DNA of 64,000 bases from a bacterium (GTDB lineage Bacteria > Armatimonadota > UBA5829): positions 62,001 through 126,000 of the forward strand of contig JAJFVF010000004.1 of the NCBI GenBank assembly GCA_021371935.1, read 5' to 3'. Under the pieces are notes generated by a model. The model saw nothing but the letters and a program-made list of their open reading frames with translations. It did not search any database and was not told the DNA's origin. The stretch's first letter is position 1. The number at the start of each line of letters is the position of its first letter. A program made the translations under genes and the position numbers. This document shows positions 33,640-41,531 of the stretch, in pieces.

Positions 33640-33951
33640 TCAGGAGCTAATGGAGAGTGATTCCAGTTCTCTTTCAAGAGAAGCAATCCTGTCCTCCAAT
33701 CGTTGAATATCCGATTTTGTCACCATACCCGTCTCTGCTAACAGCTTCTGCACGTGCTTCTCGACCACGGGGCGAATTTGTGCTCTCTCCTTATCTCCTC
33801 GTGCGATCAGTTCATTTACCAATTCCTTCGCCTGATCCTCGGTCAATTCTCCCTTCTTGGTTAAGTCTGCTGTGAATTTCTCAGCAGTCTCTTTAGTCAG
33901 AGAGAGCGTTCCAATACTTATTAACATTGCTTTCCTTACTAACTCAAACAT
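33640..33951 (-). CDS. Phasin-like (PHA granule / phasin family) small protein
   Basis: This 103-residue, almost wholly helical protein begins FELVRKAMLISIGTLSLTKE, then runs through KGELTEDQAKELVNELIARG to a C-terminal coiled coil (TKSDIQRLEDRIASLERELE). This is the pattern of the polyhydroxyalkanoate synthesis regulator phasin family. Such proteins coat granules or associate with hydrophobic surfaces. No PHA synthase is present in the window, so here it may sit on lipid droplets or membranes, or form a scaffold with its neighbours. GGAGGT lies 8 nt before the ATG. Confidence 0.72.
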   Translation of the reverse strand: MFELVRKAMLISIGTLSLTKETAEKFTADLTKKGELTEDQAKELVNELIARGDKERAQIRPVVEKHVQKLLAETGMVTKSDIQRLEDRIASLERELESLSISS

Positions 33952-34066
33952 GTGCTATTACCTCCATAAACTGTTTGTGAAGAACATTCTAGCGGTCGCT
34001 TACCGCCGCAGCGCATGCGAACAGCGTGTCCAATCACCTCGTTTCTGATATTGTGCTCCAGTTGAT

Positions 34067-35170
34067 TCAGGGAATTGTATCGTCAGCCCCTTCTGTCGTT
34101 GTTGTCGAGAGACTCTCCGTGAGTTGGGGTATCAACCCAGCGTGGTGATATCGAACAGCGGCGGCAATCGCATTGCTAATTCCCTTCGCTCTCGAGTTCC
34201 CCCGGCACTTGATGCAGAGGCCTTTGACTCCCAGCAAGGTTGCACCTCCATGGTGAGCTGAACTAAGATCATTACGAAGGTGTGACATGGCCATCATGGT
34301 GAATGGGTATCCGGGCCAAAGCAAAGGGTTCCTACTCAGACGATTCCCCAACATTGCGAGTAATGCCTGTGACCACGCCTCCGTATGTTTAAGAACAACA
34401 TTGCCGACGTATCCGTCACACACGATAACGTCGGCCCATCCTTCTGCGATATCGTTGCCTTCGACATTGCCGATGAAGTTCAATTGAGACCCGGCTAATA
34501 GCTCATAAGCTTCTAGTAAGGTCGATCCCCCTTTGGTAATCTCTGGCCCCACGTTGAGCAATCCAACCCTAGGTTCGCAAACTTCCAAGTTGCATCTGGC
34601 GAAAGCACTTCCGAGCAGTGCAAATTGCAGCAACTGCTGTGCTGTCGCACTGATGTTGGCACCAGCATCGAGGAGGATCACTTGGTGCTCAGGCGTCGGG
34701 ATCATAATAGTTATTGCCGGCCGTTTGATACCCTCCAACCGACCCAGAATAAGGCAAGCCGCCGTTACCATCGCGCCCGTACTGCCTGCGGTGACGAGCG
34801 CGTCGGCTTTGCCTTGAGCGAGTAAGCTCATGGCAACGGCAATTGAAGAATCGGGCTTGGAACGAAATGCTTGAAGTGGCTTCTCGTCCATCTCAATTAC
34901 ACTATGTACGGGGATAACGGAGACGCATGCCCGTCGACATGAAATACGCTTCAGCTCTTCGTCCACCCGGTCCGGATCGCCTACCAGCAGTACGTGTGCA
35001 CCGACAGCGCAAGAAGCTTGTGTGGCTCCTCTCACGATTTCCGCTGGAGCATAATCTCCCCCCATGGCATCCACGACTACACGTACTGGCCGTAGTGAAC
35101 CTGGTATTGCCGAGGCCTGAATTATATGGTCGCGACTACTCATCATTGCTGCCAACGCATCGTCTGCCAT
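34067..35170 (-). CDS. plsX: Phosphate acyltransferase PlsX
   Basis: This 367-residue enzyme converts acyl-ACP and phosphate to acyl-phosphate, the donor for the first acylation of glycerol-3-phosphate. VVVDAMGGDYAP (about 32-43) is the classical N-terminal motif; DALVTAGSTGAMV, LLDAGANI, LLNVGPEITKG and VVCDGYVGNVVLK-like strands follow. About 30 residues precede the usual PlsX start, which may be extra or may point to an internal start at one of the ATGs 8-10 codons in. Neither PlsY nor FabD/FabH is next to it, so this may be a second, specialised copy inside a lipid-modifying operon. The genome would have to be checked for another plsX. Confidence 0.9.
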   Translation of the reverse strand: MADDALAAMMSSRDHIIQASAIPGSLRPVRVVVDAMGGDYAPAEIVRGATQASCAVGAHVLLVGDPDRVDEELKRISCRRACVSVIPVHSVIEMDEKPLQAFRSKPDSSIAVAMSLLAQGKADALVTAGSTGAMVTAACLILGRLEGIKRPAITIMIPTPEHQVILLDAGANISATAQQLLQFALLGSAFARCNLEVCEPRVGLLNVGPEITKGGSTLLEAYELLAGSQLNFIGNVEGNDIAEGWADVIVCDGYVGNVVLKHTEAWSQALLAMLGNRLSRNPLLWPGYPFTMMAMSHLRNDLSSAHHGGATLLGVKGLCIKCRGNSRAKGISNAIAAAVRYHHAGLIPQLTESLSTTTTEGADDTIP

Positions 35171-35257
35171 TATGGTGTTCTCCCAGTCTGCATGTTCGTT
35201 TCACTTGCCCTTCTTCTTATGATGAGACATACCTCTAGTCTCACATCAATGATGTGC

Positions 35258-36658
35258 TTACTCTCCCCGACTCACCATGGTCTTGTCTTCGGGCAACCTA
35301 CCAGGTACCCGTAGTTGCCCCTGGAGTTTCTCCCACATAGGATCGGTAAGATGCTCCATCTCCTCTGCGTAGCGGTCCAGCGTCGGAGCCAGTTCGGTGA
35401 TAAGGCTTTCTGCACCCTCATGTGTCGCGTAGGCTCCACTCTCTGCCACTGCTTCTCGCAAAACATGGGGATTGTCTAAAAACATACATGGCTTAAGTTG
35501 GTTATCCGTCCAGGGGTAACGATTCCGTATTGCTTGGAAGAAAGAAGAATTGAGGCCTTCGCTCAGACTTTTCTCTTTGATGTTATCCACTGCGAAGTGA
35601 ACAAATGCACAAGGTTCTACATCACCATTACTGTTGATATGTGCGTAGAGCCGGGCAGCCATACACCCATTTGTTGTCCATCCATCGTTCCAGAAGTCCG
35701 CAACGAAGATAGGCTTGGTTGCTCTGATATGCTGGACACGTTCCCGCTGACACTCGCGCTCCGCTGGAGTCAGCATCTGCGAGGGATCGGGATTCATGCC
35801 AATGGGGACATATGTGAAATACCACCCGAAGAGGCACCCTTTCTCGATCAGCATATCAACGAATTCATCGCTTGCTACTACATCGACGTTCTTACGGGCT
35901 GTCATACTGGAAAAACCGAAAGGCACTTGTTTTCGCCGGAGAGTATCCATTGCTTCCATAAGCTGTGCAAATGTACCCCGTCCACGACGATCATCAGTCT
36001 GTTCTTCGAAGCCTTCGATACTGATCGCCGGCACGACATTTCCCAGTTCTGCAAGTTTTCGAGCTATGCTGTCATTGATCAGTGTGCCATTGGTGTAGAC
36101 CTGGAAGTAGACGTCATTGTGTTTGGCATAAATGTCAAACAGGTCCTTCCTAATAAAAGGTTCACCTCCTGTAATTGTAAAAAAGTAAATGCCCATCTCT
36201 TTGGCTTCAGTGATTATCCTGTCCAATAGTTCCAGAGGCATATCACTGTCCTTTCGATACTTTGCCGCCCAGCACCCGCGGCAGTGCAGGTTACACCTCT
36301 CGGTCGGGCTAATTACTAGAAGAAAAGGCGCTGCCTGATCATTGGCCATCAATTCATCGCGGCGTTCTGCGCCGAAGTAGATCGCGTTCAGGCCCAGGTT
36401 CTCCACGAGTTTGCGCCTGCATTTAGGATTGATCTCTCGCAGTACTCTGCGGCCGAGTGTCAAGGCAGGATGCTTCTGCTGAAACAGCCCTCGCAACTGC
36501 CGCATTTGCACCTTGTGTACTTCTTGCAGCGCGATCCCTTCCAATACTCGCGTCAATCTGATCAGGTTAGCATCCGAACTCCTCGCCAAAAGGCGCGGCA
36601 GTACCCGTGCTGCTTCCGTGGCTGCATAGCGCTTCGTTGATTGTGTGATATCCATCAT
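35258..36658 (-). CDS. Radical SAM enzyme of the lipid-type operon, SPASM-like C-terminus
   Basis: This 466-residue protein has a radical SAM core starting CNLHCRGC (C122, C126, C129), with FTITGGEPFIRKDLF and VVPAISIEGFEEQTDDRRG strands. The C-terminal half contains NGCMAARLYAHINSNGDVEP, CAFVHFAVDN and PCMFLDNPHVLREAV, where cysteines may hold a second cluster. The first 110 residues are helical. I have seen this type next to lipid genes, and bacterial tetraether or membrane-spanning lipid synthases are radical SAM enzymes too, but I cannot confirm membership. GAGGAG lies 5 nt before the first ATG. PlsX follows 87 nt downstream and the HTH regulator is upstream. Confidence 0.8.
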   Translation of the reverse strand: MMDITQSTKRYAATEAARVLPRLLARSSDANLIRLTRVLEGIALQEVHKVQMRQLRGLFQQKHPALTLGRRVLREINPKCRRKLVENLGLNAIYFGAERRDELMANDQAAPFLLVISPTERCNLHCRGCWAAKYRKDSDMPLELLDRIITEAKEMGIYFFTITGGEPFIRKDLFDIYAKHNDVYFQVYTNGTLINDSIARKLAELGNVVPAISIEGFEEQTDDRRGRGTFAQLMEAMDTLRRKQVPFGFSSMTARKNVDVVASDEFVDMLIEKGCLFGWYFTYVPIGMNPDPSQMLTPAERECQRERVQHIRATKPIFVADFWNDGWTTNGCMAARLYAHINSNGDVEPCAFVHFAVDNIKEKSLSEGLNSSFFQAIRNRYPWTDNQLKPCMFLDNPHVLREAVAESGAYATHEGAESLITELAPTLDRYAEEMEHLTDPMWEKLQGQLRVPGRLPEDKTMVSRGE

Positions 36659-36703
36659 AGTTACTCCTCTCGTTTAATCACAGCAATGGATCTCCTTGCG
36701 AAT

Positions 36704-36820
36704 CCCAAAAGACCCAAAAACGATCCCGTAAAAAAGGATCGCTTCCACTCGATCCTTCTAGGCTGCTTCTATTGTCAGCCAATGAAATTTGTTCGTTGGC
36801 CCCAAAAGACCAAAAAACCG
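36704..36820 (-). promoter_or_regulatory. Two repeated operator-like motifs (CCCAAAAGACC) and a terminator-like hairpin
   Basis: CCCAAAAGACCCAAAAACG (36704-36722) and CCCAAAAGACCAAAAAACC (36801-36819) are direct repeats 97 bp apart. Each is followed by a similar stretch ending in CGATCC. A third motif stands before the regulator gene at 37562. On the minus strand CGATCC and GGATCG around 36721-36742 form a hairpin followed by TTTTT, which could end the regulator transcript. The motifs are candidate binding sites of the HTH protein encoded between them. Confidence 0.5.
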
Positions 36821-36841
36821 GACAACTAAAAAGGACCTTGT

Positions 36842-37552
36842 CTACCCGATCCCTCCAAGGCGTTCCATTACCGTGCCAAGAAAGCCCAGCAGAGCTCGCT
36901 GCCTTGCTGCCTCCATTTGGTCGATTAGGGTATCATGTCGGCGAAGAAACTCTTCCAGCCGGTCGCGCAACTCAACGCTGCTCAAGTTGTTCCTTGGTAG
37001 ACTTCCCCCAACTTCAGCCAGCGCTAAGAGTCGTGCCCGTGCCGAGCGTACCCGCAACAAGATGTCCCGGAGTAACGGAATCTCTTGGATTTTATGTTGG
37101 GCATCTTTTACAGTCAGCAGTAGCGCGGTCATCGTTACTGCCCAGTACGCCAGCGTTGAAGTTTGGGAATCCAGCGTCTGAAGCAGTTCTTCTGCAAGAG
37201 CCCGATATTCATCCTGCGGATGTCCCTCAACTGCGGCAAGTATCCTCCTCTTGGTTTCCTCCCATTCTTCATCGTCGAAGCGCCCACCAGCCAGATCTAC
37301 CAACATAGATCTTCCCTTATCCGTAGGTCTGAACATTACGTGTGAGCGTCCCCCATCAGACGCGCGCTCACCAAGTGCGTATTCCCGCGTTATAGCACCC
37401 CTTTTCTCAAGCACACTCATCATATCATAGGCAGTCCACTTGCTGACTCCGAGTCTTGCGGCGAGGTCGACATAGTGCACAGGTTTGTCCTGTTCGCGGT
37501 AAATATCGACCAGTGTGCCAAGGAACTCAGTTTGTCGTGACGTTAATTGCAT
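36842..37552 (-). CDS. HTH transcriptional regulator of the lipid-type operon
   Basis: This 236-residue protein has an N-terminal winged-helix domain (RQTEFLGTLVDIYREQDKPV, DLAARLGVSKWTAYDMMSVL, TREYALGERASDGG wing) like DtxR- or MarR-type regulators. A helical C-terminal domain of about 150 residues follows that I do not recognise. It heads the minus-strand operon of radical SAM, PlsX, phasin, UbiB and patatin genes. The recognition motif may be the CCCAAAAGACC repeat found 10 nt upstream of its ATG and twice after its 3' end, which would give autoregulation. No good ribosome site is present (GAAGAGAA). Confidence 0.7.
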   Translation of the reverse strand: MQLTSRQTEFLGTLVDIYREQDKPVHYVDLAARLGVSKWTAYDMMSVLEKRGAITREYALGERASDGGRSHVMFRPTDKGRSMLVDLAGGRFDDEEWEETKRRILAAVEGHPQDEYRALAEELLQTLDSQTSTLAYWAVTMTALLLTVKDAQHKIQEIPLLRDILLRVRSARARLLALAEVGGSLPRNNLSSVELRDRLEEFLRRHDTLIDQMEAARQRALLGFLGTVMERLGGIG

Positions 37553-37561
37553 TTCTCTTCA

Positions 37562-37580
37562 CCCAAAAGACCAAATAACC
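37562..37580 (-). promoter_or_regulatory. Third CCCAAAAGACC motif, upstream of the HTH regulator
   Basis: CCCAAAAGACCAAATAACC lies 10 nt before the regulator's start codon and matches the two motifs at 36704 and 36801 over at least 11 leading bases. Binding here would block the regulator's own expression. Confidence 0.5.
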
Positions 37581-37808
37581 AACTCGAGTATACCAGTGGC
37601 TTCTACCTCTGTCAAGTGCCCTGGTGAGCCGCATTCAGAGGATGTTAAGTATGCTCCCGGCAACTGCATGGTTGGAGTCATCGTCACAAGAAGACTCTGC
37701 TAGAATAGCCAACCACATCGATGTGACCTAGGCAATGGATTTCTTCATCGTTTCAATTTTAACGTTTCGGCTGCTATCGGACGAGGTTTTTGCTGAGCAC
37801 GCGCAGGT

Positions 37809-38051
37809 TTATTCGGAGATCATCAGTTCCGCCTCGGCTGCGGCAATCAAGGTCGAAAGAGGCATCTTAAGACCTCCCGCTATAACGAGCAGGTTCTTGA
37901 GAGTGACATTGCGCTCACCGCGCTCAACCGACCCGACATAGGTTCTATGCACGCCAATGGCATCGGCAAAAGATTCCTGGCTGTATCCAAGTTTACTTCG
38001 GCGCGCTTGGATAATCTTGCCCAAGCGCTGCTGCATCAGTTTTGTGTCCAT
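37809..38051 (-). CDS. XRE-family HTH regulator
   Basis: This 80-residue protein is a single Cro/CI-type helix-turn-helix domain: KIIQARRSKLGYSQESFADA, IGVHRTYVGSVERGERNVTL and LLVIAGGLKMPLSTL. Its gene lies 71 nt after the cyclotransferase gene on the same strand but has its own promoter inside a 9-bp inverted repeat. It has no visible ribosome site, and the RNA may start close to the ATG. It probably represses itself and may also control the amidoligase operon upstream. The small size without an oligomerisation domain is common in restriction-modification controllers and phage regulators. Confidence 0.85.
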   Translation of the reverse strand: MDTKLMQQRLGKIIQARRSKLGYSQESFADAIGVHRTYVGSVERGERNVTLKNLLVIAGGLKMPLSTLIAAAEAELMISE

Positions 38052-38056
38052 AATGC

Positions 38057-38093
38057 AGAGTGTAGCCGCATGAGATTTATACGTCTACACTCT
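38057..38093 (-). promoter_or_regulatory. Inverted-repeat operator and -10 box of the XRE gene
   Basis: AGAGTGTAG (38057-38065) and CTACACTCT (38085-38093) form a perfect 9-bp inverted repeat with a 19-nt spacer. On the minus strand TATAAA (38081-38076) lies in the spacer and is a likely -10. A dimeric repressor on both arms would cover the promoter. Confidence 0.65.
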
Positions 38094-38122
38094 ATGAGTA
38101 GCATTGTGGCTGCATCATATCC

Positions 38123-38641
38123 TTATGACCAGCTTATCTTGTTTGTTGGCCGCGCCTTTCGGATCAGACTTCCACCATCAATGTAGCACCAAGCAGACTG
38201 CACAACACTGCCGGAAGTCATTACCGGAACCAGCACACGACGATATATGCAGGATTGCCCAAGACGGAAACCCTCAAGCTGATCAATCTTGGGTAGCGAT
38301 TGGCATGGGTCGGGAAAGGTTACCAGTTCGCCGTATATCATCTGCCAGGATGCTTTTTCACAGATAGCATCTGAAGTCCTATCCGAGAAGCGTTCCTGTG
38401 TTGCGACATCCGCCAAAGGATCCGATGTTCCGACAGCAATAATGCAGCTATCAGGCACCTGCAGAACCGGGATTCGTGATGGCAGTTCATAAAGCCGCCC
38501 TTGCACGACGGCCTCTTCTATACTGAGCGCAGTCTGGCAAAACCTGTCGTGGTTCCAATACCCCCGTTTGAGTGTACCGTATACAAATATCGAAAGTGTG
38601 CCTGTGCCAACCGAAATCTGATCATTATTAGTTTGTTTCAT
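38123..38641 (-). CDS. Gamma-glutamylcyclotransferase-like protein (GGCT/AIG2 family)
   Basis: This 172-residue protein has the family signature FVYGTLKRGYWNHDRF (residues about 19-34) for the oxyanion/glycine loop, and a catalytic Glu candidate in DQLEGFRLG. GGCT enzymes split gamma-glutamyl amides to 5-oxoproline and a free amine. In amidoligase operons they are thought to remove or recycle the gamma-glutamyl groups. ATG 38641 has GGAGGT 5 nt upstream. It follows the glutamine amidotransferase gene by 52 nt. The substrate is not known. Confidence 0.8.
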   Translation of the reverse strand: MKQTNNDQISVGTGTLSIFVYGTLKRGYWNHDRFCQTALSIEEAVVQGRLYELPSRIPVLQVPDSCIIAVGTSDPLADVATQERFSDRTSDAICEKASWQMIYGELVTFPDPCQSLPKIDQLEGFRLGQSCIYRRVLVPVMTSGSVVQSAWCYIDGGSLIRKARPTNKISWS

Positions 38642-38693
38642 ACTTACCTCCATATCTTATTGATCAGAGCGGATCTTCGTCCAACCGAGCTTG

Positions 38694-39485
38694 TTAGCCA
38701 GCGAAGCGTTGGAAACCCGAACGCCCTCTGCCAGCCAGTCTGAATGGCTGAGATGCAAATTTTGGAAGACTATCGCAATCGAGAGTCATTAGACTCATTG
38801 CTTGTGTTGGTATCTCCTGCCAGCCGGTATCAGATTGAAGAACGACATCGAGATGTGCAGGGTCAGATGCATAAATCATTACGTTGTGCTCCGGGTGGTA
38901 TCGAAATTCCAAAGGCTTGTTGCCTTTGATGACAATCACATTCTTCGGATCGAGCTTCGACGCCATTACCGCACTTATCAGCCCTCGACAAAGTGCAAGA
39001 CGCTTCTTGAACTCAATAAGGTCTATTCGTCCTTCGTTCAATGTGGCATCAGCCATTCTGAAGATGACCTCGCTGTCCACTTCAGCGAAACGAGGTAGAT
39101 CGAAGCGCATAAACAGATCGTCCGCATTGAGGATAGTGCCGTTGTGTGTTCCTAGAATCGCTCCGGCTCGAATTGGATGCGCGTTTGCGAGCACATTTAC
39201 ATCGCCACGGGTTGGCCAGCGAGTATGTCCGGCGAGCCACGTCGTTGCATTGTCGACCTCGGATATCACTTCGATAAACTCCTTTTCTTTGATAAACCTG
39301 GTCGCCGACAGTGGACGCTTGAAAATAGAGTGGCTACCGTTGTCTTTGAGCCAACTGATGCCGGTCGCGTAAGGACCACACTTCTCATTCAGGAGCAGTA
39401 AAAACATGAACAGCCACTTCAGATAGCTGCGTTCCTCCGGCTGCCTCTCCTTCGTGCCAAAAATCACTCCAAGTTGGCCACACAT
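38694..39485 (-). CDS. Class II glutamine amidotransferase domain protein
   Basis: This 263-residue Ntn-hydrolase starts with MCGQLGVIFG, so Cys2 becomes the N-terminal nucleophile after Met removal. GHTRWPTRGDVNVLANAHPI and GAILGTHNGTILNADDL are the standard glutaminase landmarks (as in PurF, GlmS and AsnB). There is no synthetase domain, so ammonia from glutamine would go to a partner, most likely the amidoligase in the same operon, or the enzyme may hydrolyse glutamyl amides itself. Its ATG shares one base with the TGA of the DUF5049 gene (TGATG), so the two are translationally coupled. Confidence 0.85.
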   Translation of the reverse strand: MCGQLGVIFGTKERQPEERSYLKWLFMFLLLLNEKCGPYATGISWLKDNGSHSIFKRPLSATRFIKEKEFIEVISEVDNATTWLAGHTRWPTRGDVNVLANAHPIRAGAILGTHNGTILNADDLFMRFDLPRFAEVDSEVIFRMADATLNEGRIDLIEFKKRLALCRGLISAVMASKLDPKNVIVIKGNKPLEFRYHPEHNVMIYASDPAHLDVVLQSDTGWQEIPTQAMSLMTLDCDSLPKFASQPFRLAGRGRSGFQRFAG

Positions 39486-39703
39486 CAGATATCACCTCCC
39501 TCAACTTCAAAGCCCGTGAATATACCGAGCCTGTATAAGTCCGGATTATCCTCCATCCAGACAATGGTCTCGAAATACTCCATATCAAAGGCCAATTTCT
39601 GCACCATCGGAGCATCGAACATGTTGGTCTTGCCTGATGCTCGGACTGCCTCGATGCCTCGCCATACCGACTCAGGAATCTTGACAGAACTAGTGTGTTC
39701 CAT
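39485..39703 (-). CDS. DUF5049 family small protein
   Basis: This 72-residue protein contains SSVKIPESVWRGIEAVRASG, TNMFDAPMVQKLAFDM and NPDLYRLGIFTGF, the pattern of DUF5049, a small family seen in phages and mobile DNA and often encoded beside amidoligases. The start at 39703 has GGAGG 7 nt upstream and lies one base after the amidoligase stop; the longer open frame is the shadow of that gene. It may be a peptide substrate or a partner of the amidoligase, although no conserved C-terminal acceptor motif is evident. Function unknown. Confidence 0.75.
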   Translation of the reverse strand: MEHTSSVKIPESVWRGIEAVRASGKTNMFDAPMVQKLAFDMEYFETIVWMEDNPDLYRLGIFTGFEVEGGDI

Positions 39704-39704
39704 G

Positions 39705-40634
39705 TCAAACCTCCGCAGGCTCCCGGCTTTCGCCGGGTTGATTCTTGGGTTTCGGTCTGCCTCTTTTGAACGCGGCGTCGCCGGGCATCGCATGCAAGAG
39801 GTGCATTCTAGCGGTCTTGAATTCGTCTCCGTTCAAACCCAGGTGAATGAGGAAAATCCTGAAGTCGTATTTAGCTGAGTTCGGGTCGAACTCTCGTTTT
39901 CGGCTGGAGGCTGCGCGGCTGTTAAGCGCCTTGGCTGCTATGGCAAGCACGAATTGGACGGCGGCTTTCACCTTGCCGGCATGCAGTGTCGCCTCAAACA
40001 TTCTGAACTCAACGGTCCCTCTATACCAGACGTTGTGCAAGTTCAGGCAGTTGTAACGAGTATTGTCATAATGAGTAGGACAGGTGTTCAGGTGGCCATA
40101 CCACAGGCGATTGACCTGCTCAAGCGTCCTAGGGCGGCTGTGTTCAAGCTTTGCTATGAACTCGGCGCTGATAGGTTTCGTATACTGATGCAGTCGCCGC
40201 TCGCTTACGCCAAGAGCTGTCAGAATGAGTGGCTCCTGTTTAAACATTATCTTCGCGAGGTTTGCCAGCGTCTTGCCAGTAAATGCACTCGAATCAGCAT
40301 GGATATGCATTCCGCAGTTCTGGTCAACTCGCAGGCCGCATTTGCGCAGCGCACGAACCACTTCCTGCAGCACTGGCAGGTCTTCGTAACTTAGTACCGG
40401 GCTTACTACTTCTGCACGCAGGTTGGAAGCTACACTCGTAAGCGAGGCATCGGCAACGACTTTCCATATTCTGCTGTGTGCATCTTTAACTTCCCATGGG
40501 TCGTAGCTGCTCGGACTTGCCACATGGCTGACTTCTCCGCCTACCACCGACTGGATGGCTTTAGCAGCCGTTTCGCGCGTTTTGCCTATTGTTTCAATCT
40601 CAACACCGAACTTCAGGTCTCTTAGATCAGTCAC
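39705..40634 (-). CDS. Putative amidoligase (glutamine-synthetase-like COOH-NH2 ligase)
   Basis: This 309-residue protein belongs to the putative amidoligase family (PF12224 type). [19 protein letters not shown] (9-27) carries the metal-binding Glu pair, [17 protein letters not shown] the His segment, and [18 protein letters not shown] the late Glu/Arg motif. The family is related to glutamine synthetase and is predicted to form amide bonds between a carboxylate and an amine using ATP, possibly on peptides or proteins. The GTG start has GAGGA about 7 nt upstream. With DUF5049, a class II amidotransferase and GGCT it makes a four-gene operon predicted for such ligases by comparative genomics. 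The C-terminus is basic and Pro-rich. Confidence 0.85.
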   Translation of the reverse strand: MTDLRDLKFGVEIETIGKTRETAAKAIQSVVGGEVSHVASPSSYDPWEVKDAHSRIWKVVADASLTSVASNLRAEVVSPVLSYEDLPVLQEVVRALRKCGLRVDQNCGMHIHADSSAFTGKTLANLAKIMFKQEPLILTALGVSERRLHQYTKPISAEFIAKLEHSRPRTLEQVNRLWYGHLNTCPTHYDNTRYNCLNLHNVWYRGTVEFRMFEATLHAGKVKAAVQFVLAIAAKALNSRAASSRKREFDPNSAKYDFRIFLIHLGLNGDEFKTARMHLLHAMPGDAAFKRGRPKPKNQPGESREPAEV

Positions 40635-40665
40635 TTGGTATCCTCTTTTCTGGGCTGCAGGATGT

Positions 40666-40682
40666 GTTCATCATTAATGAAC
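40666..40682. promoter_or_regulatory. Short palindrome upstream of the amidoligase operon
   Basis: GTTCATCATTAATGAAC consists of GTTCAT and ATGAAC arms with a 5-nt spacer, 32 nt before the amidoligase start. It could be a regulator site, but it does not resemble the XRE operator at 38057. No convincing -35/-10 pair was found around it. Confidence 0.3.
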
Positions 40683-40892
40683 ATACCTCGAACCCGGAGG
40701 AACATCAAGTCAATTCGCTAGAGATCAGGAAAGAATCTCGGGGTTTCCACGTTCGCGAATAATAGCTGGAAGTAGTAGCCAGAAAGACTCACAGACTGAT
40801 CGTACCAGGCGAACATCGTGATCTACAGTGCAACTACCGATAATAGTTCTGATATGATTCACAATCAGCAAATATAGGAAAGGATCCTTGTC

Positions 40893-41243
40893 TTGAGAAA
40901 ACTACATCTGTTTGCCATTGCCACAGTACTTCCAGTAATGCTACTTACAGGTTGCGGGAGCAGTGGTACCAAAATAACCCAGGCCGAATATGGAGATAAA
41001 TGGCCGTTTACTGTAAACGAAGGAACCCTCTCTTGCAGAGAGACCGGCAGGGTTGTCGGCACCACTAAAATGGTTGAAGTAACGTTCACTGCCAATGGCA
41101 TCACCTACGCCCTGAATGGCACGGCTAAGCAAAACAACAGCTATGCCAATGTAGATTCCATATGGGCTAAAGATACTTCTTTGCCTGGGACAAAGAAAGA
41201 TATTGGTCCGATAATTGACCGTGGTCTGGCACTTGCTAATTAA
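40893..41243 (+). CDS. DUF2511 family lipoprotein
   Basis: This 116-residue protein has a lipoprotein signal peptide ending LLTGC (Cys21), then TQAEYGDKWPFTVNEGTLSC and VTFTANGITYALNGTA. These match DUF2511 (YebY-like), small periplasmic proteins that are often found in prophages and plasmids. A Cys in GTLSC may be structural. The TTG start is supported by AAAGGA about 9 nt upstream and by the basic N-terminus MRK. Its stop overlaps that of the convergent tail gene. It is the only plus-strand gene between the amidoligase operon and the tail module. Confidence 0.75.
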   Translation: MRKLHLFAIATVLPVMLLTGCGSSGTKITQAEYGDKWPFTVNEGTLSCRETGRVVGTTKMVEVTFTANGITYALNGTAKQNNSYANVDSIWAKDTSLPGTKKDIGPIIDRGLALAN

Positions 41244-41521
41244 TAATCGGCATCGTCTGTCACATTCAAGTTCACGCTTTCACTCCCCAATAGCGCCTCG
41301 TTGAGCCGATGCACGTGAGCTTCTTCGCGAATAATCAGAGTCATAGTGTCGGCAAACGAATCAGCGAGATCGCTTGGTAGATTGGCGACAGCCTCGATCC
41401 TCCTCAGCCTTGCATCCAAATTGGAAAGCAGATCAAGCACATGATTTCGAATAACACCGTCTCTTTTTTCCGAAGGCGACGGAATGAACTCAGTCATCCC
41501 GCCGCGTCGTTTGACCAACAT
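41240..41521 (-). CDS. Small protein at the end of the tail module
   Basis: This 93-residue, mostly helical protein (NHVLDLLSNLDARLRRIEAV then DSFADTMTLIIREEAHVHRL) has an acidic C-terminus. I do not recognise it. It starts 10 nt after the DUF4815 gene with GGTGG about 7 nt upstream, so it belongs to the tail operon. It could be a fibre-assembly helper or an unrelated helper; nothing decides. Confidence 0.55.
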   Translation of the reverse strand: MLVKRRGGMTEFIPSPSEKRDGVIRNHVLDLLSNLDARLRRIEAVANLPSDLADSFADTMTLIIREEAHVHRLNEALLGSESVNLNVTDDADY

Positions 41522-41531
41522 CTTATGCCAC

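Noticed and set aside
35498-36229. A 243-codon plus-strand open frame
   Set aside because: It lies opposite the radical SAM gene, whose CxxxCxxC and TGGEP motifs are clear; the plus frame shows no domain.
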